Origin: Streptomyces sp. NBC_01428
GTDB taxonomy: Bacteria; Actinomycetota; Actinomycetes; Streptomycetales; Streptomycetaceae
Direction of reading: 5' to 3'
Length of the DNA stretch: 64,000 bases
Assembly (NCBI RefSeq): GCF_036231965.1
Contig: NZ_CP109499.1
Span: 1,798,001-1,862,000, forward strand
The notes under the pieces were generated by a model, which saw nothing but the letters and a program-made list of their open reading frames with translations, did not search any database and was not told where the DNA came from. This document shows, piece after piece, positions 62,328 through 64,000 of the stretch. The position numbers were made by a program, and so were the translations under genes. The first letter of the stretch is position 1. Every line of letters starts with the position of its first letter.

Positions 62328-63968
62328 TCAGCGCTCGGTCACCTTGCCGTCCGCCACTTCCAGGCGGCGGGTCGTGCGGACCGCGTCGAGCATCCGGCGG
62401 TCGTGGGTGACCAGCAGGAGCGTGCCCTCGTACGAGTCCATCGCCGATTCCAGCTGCTCGATCGCCGGGAGGTCGAGGTGGTTGGTCGGTTCGTCCAGGA
62501 CCAGCAGGTTGACGCCCCGGCCCTGGAGGAGGGCGAGGGCGGAACGGGTGCGCTCGCCCGGGGAGAGGGTCGCCGCCGGGCGCGTCACGTGGTCGGCCTT
62601 GAGCCCGAACTTGGCCAGCAGGGTGCGGACCTCGGCGGGTTCGGTGTCGGGCACGGCCGCGCCGAACGCGTCCATCAGCGACTCGGGGCCGTGGAAGAGC
62701 TTGCGGGCCTGGTCGACCTCGCCGACGACCACGCCGGAGCCGAGGGTGGCGTGGCCCGCGTCGAGCGGCACCCGGCCGAGCAGGGCGCCCAGCAGGGTCG
62801 ACTTGCCCGCGCCGTTGGCCCCGGTCACGGCGACCCGGTCCGCCCAGTCGATCTGCAGGGTCGCCGGGCCGAAGGTGAAGCCGCCGCGCCGTACCTCGGC
62901 GTCCCGCAGGCCGGCCACGACCGCGCCCGAGCGCGGTGCCGCCGCGATCTCCATGCGCAGTTCCCACTCCTTGCGCGGCTCGTCGACCACGTCGAGACGC
63001 TCGATCATGCGCTGGGTCTGCCGGGCCTTGGAGGCCTGCTTCTCGCTGGCCTCGCTGCGGAACTTGCGGCCGAGCTTGTCGTTGTCGTTGCCCGCCTTGC
63101 GCCGGGCGTTCTTGACGCCCTTGTCCATCCAGCCGCGCTGCATCTGGGCCCGGCCTTCGAGGGCCGAGCGCTTGTCGGCGTACTCCTCGAAGTCCTCGCG
63201 GGCGTGCCGGCGCGCGGTGTCGCGCTCCTCCAGGTAGGCCTCGTAACCGCCGCCGTACAGGGTGATCTGCTGCTGGACGAGGTCGAGTTCGAGGACCTTG
63301 GTGACGGTGCGGCTGAGGAACTCGCGGTCGTGGCTGACGACGACGGTGCCCGCGCGCAGTCCGGAGACGAAGCGCTCCAGGCGCTCCAGGCCGTCCAGGT
63401 CGAGGTCGTTGGTCGGCTCGTCGAGCAGGAAGACGTCGTAGCGGGACAGGAGCAGCGAGGCGAGTCCGGCGCGGGCCGCCTGGCCGCCGGACAGGGAGGT
63501 CATCGGCTGGTCGAGGCCGACGCCGAGGCCGAGGGTGTCGGCGACCTCGGCGGCGCGTTCGTCGAGGTCGGCGCCTCCGAGGTCGAGCCAGCGTTCCAGG
63601 CTGTTCGCATAGGCGTCGTCCGCGCCGGGCGCTCCGTCGACGAGGGCCTGCGTCGCCTCGTCCATCACGCGCTGGGCCTCGTCCACGCCCGTGCGGCGCG
63701 CGAGGAAGTCCCGGACGGTCTCGCCCTCCCGGCGTTCCGGTTCCTGTGGCAGGTGTCCGACGGTCGCGGTCGGCGGGGAGAGCTTCAGCTCGCCCTCCTC
63801 CGGGGTGAGCAGACCGGCGAGCAGGCGCAGCAGGGTGGACTTGCCCGCGCCGTTGGCGCCGACGAGCCCGATCACGTCACCGGGAGCGACGACGAGGTCG
63901 AGTCCGGCGAAGAGGGCGCGGTCGCCGTGTCCGGCGGTGAGGTTCTTGGCGACGAGGGTGGCAGTCAT
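62328..63968 (-). CDS. ABC-F family ATPase (ribosome-associated or antibiotic-resistance type)
   Basis: A 546-residue soluble protein with two ABC ATPase domains and no membrane span. Walker A motifs are VGANGAGKSTLLRLLAG near residue 38 and TGANGAGKSTLLGALLG near 382; signatures are LSGGQAARAGLASL and LSPGERTRSALALL; Walker B are FLLDEPTNDLDL and LVLDEPTNHLDL. A Lys/Arg-rich linker (about residues 235-320) joins them. ABC-F proteins act on the ribosome as translation factors or displace antibiotics. Start ATG at 63968. Resistance role cannot be told from sequence. Confidence 0.9.
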   Translation of the reverse strand: MTATLVAKNLTAGHGDRALFAGLDLVVAPGDVIGLVGANGAGKSTLLRLLAGLLTPEEGELKLSPPTATVGHLPQEPERREGETVRDFLARRTGVDEAQRVMDEATQALVDGAPGADDAYANSLERWLDLGGADLDERAAEVADTLGLGVGLDQPMTSLSGGQAARAGLASLLLSRYDVFLLDEPTNDLDLDGLERLERFVSGLRAGTVVVSHDREFLSRTVTKVLELDLVQQQITLYGGGYEAYLEERDTARRHAREDFEEYADKRSALEGRAQMQRGWMDKGVKNARRKAGNDNDKLGRKFRSEASEKQASKARQTQRMIERLDVVDEPRKEWELRMEIAAAPRSGAVVAGLRDAEVRRGGFTFGPATLQIDWADRVAVTGANGAGKSTLLGALLGRVPLDAGHATLGSGVVVGEVDQARKLFHGPESLMDAFGAAVPDTEPAEVRTLLAKFGLKADHVTRPAATLSPGERTRSALALLQGRGVNLLVLDEPTNHLDLPAIEQLESAMDSYEGTLLLVTHDRRMLDAVRTTRRLEVADGKVTER

Positions 63969-64000
63969 CAGGGGGCCGATTTTAACGGCCGTCCGTCGCG

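Overview
The window is high-GC actinobacterial chromosome with very strong third-position GC, GTG starts and Streptomyces family types throughout (conservon genes, DUF742, SCO6745-type protein, LPFR small protein, HpnC/D/E hopanoid enzymes). From memory the gene order matches the S. coelicolor stretch around SCO6740-SCO6810 (idi, the hopanoid cluster, tdh-kbl), so this is most likely a Streptomyces core or arm-proximal region. I see no prophage, insertion sequence, plasmid or CRISPR signal.

1-13.7 kb is a mixed block. It holds a TSUP exporter, an acyl-CoA ligase and thiolase pair behind a palindromic operator, DUF3140, an S-adenosyl methyltransferase broken by a one-base frameshift, an ABC half-transporter, tRNA-Pro(GGG), a split transketolase behind a MerR-type promoter, an MFS exporter, a YjbR protein, and a LysR / XRE-cupin / GNAT group.

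13.8-22.3 kb carries threonine catabolism (tdh-kbl), a complete conservon (cvnA-B-C-D) with an added GAF gene, and a metallo-beta-lactamase-fold hydrolase with a strong terminator. 22.5-30.1 kb holds an amino-acid dehydrogenase with a palindromic operator and a neighbouring TetR gene, an SGNH hydrolase, a secreted LysM-M23 peptidase under a c-di-AMP (ydaO) riboswitch, a GH36 alpha-galactosidase and a tyrosine phosphatase.

30.2-44.1 kb is one long hopanoid operon on the minus strand. HpnC, HpnD and HpnE turn farnesyl-PP into squalene. Squalene-hopene cyclase makes the ring system, and HpnH and HpnG add and trim the adenosyl side chain. A class III aminotransferase (HpnO type) probably yields aminobacteriohopanetriol. 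The operon carries its own dxs and ispG, a prenyl diphosphate synthase, an XRE-cupin regulator with a paired operator, and a 49-residue membrane protein. idi lies 10 kb away.

44.2-51.4 kb is the most interesting part: a minus-strand set with a TagGH-like ABC exporter, a GT2 glycosyltransferase, two CDP-alcohol phosphotransferases, a polyol-phosphate-type dehydrogenase and a cytidylyltransferase. A probable PHO box overlaps its promoter. The set looks like a pathway for a phosphate-containing polyol or inositol glycopolymer or lipid. 51.6-64 kb holds galE, a CDF metal transporter, small ORFs, GNAT, idi, an anti-sigma-like ATPase, an atypical crotonase, two DJ-1-fold genes, an SCO6745-type gene, an LPFR micro-protein, Tex and an ABC-F protein.
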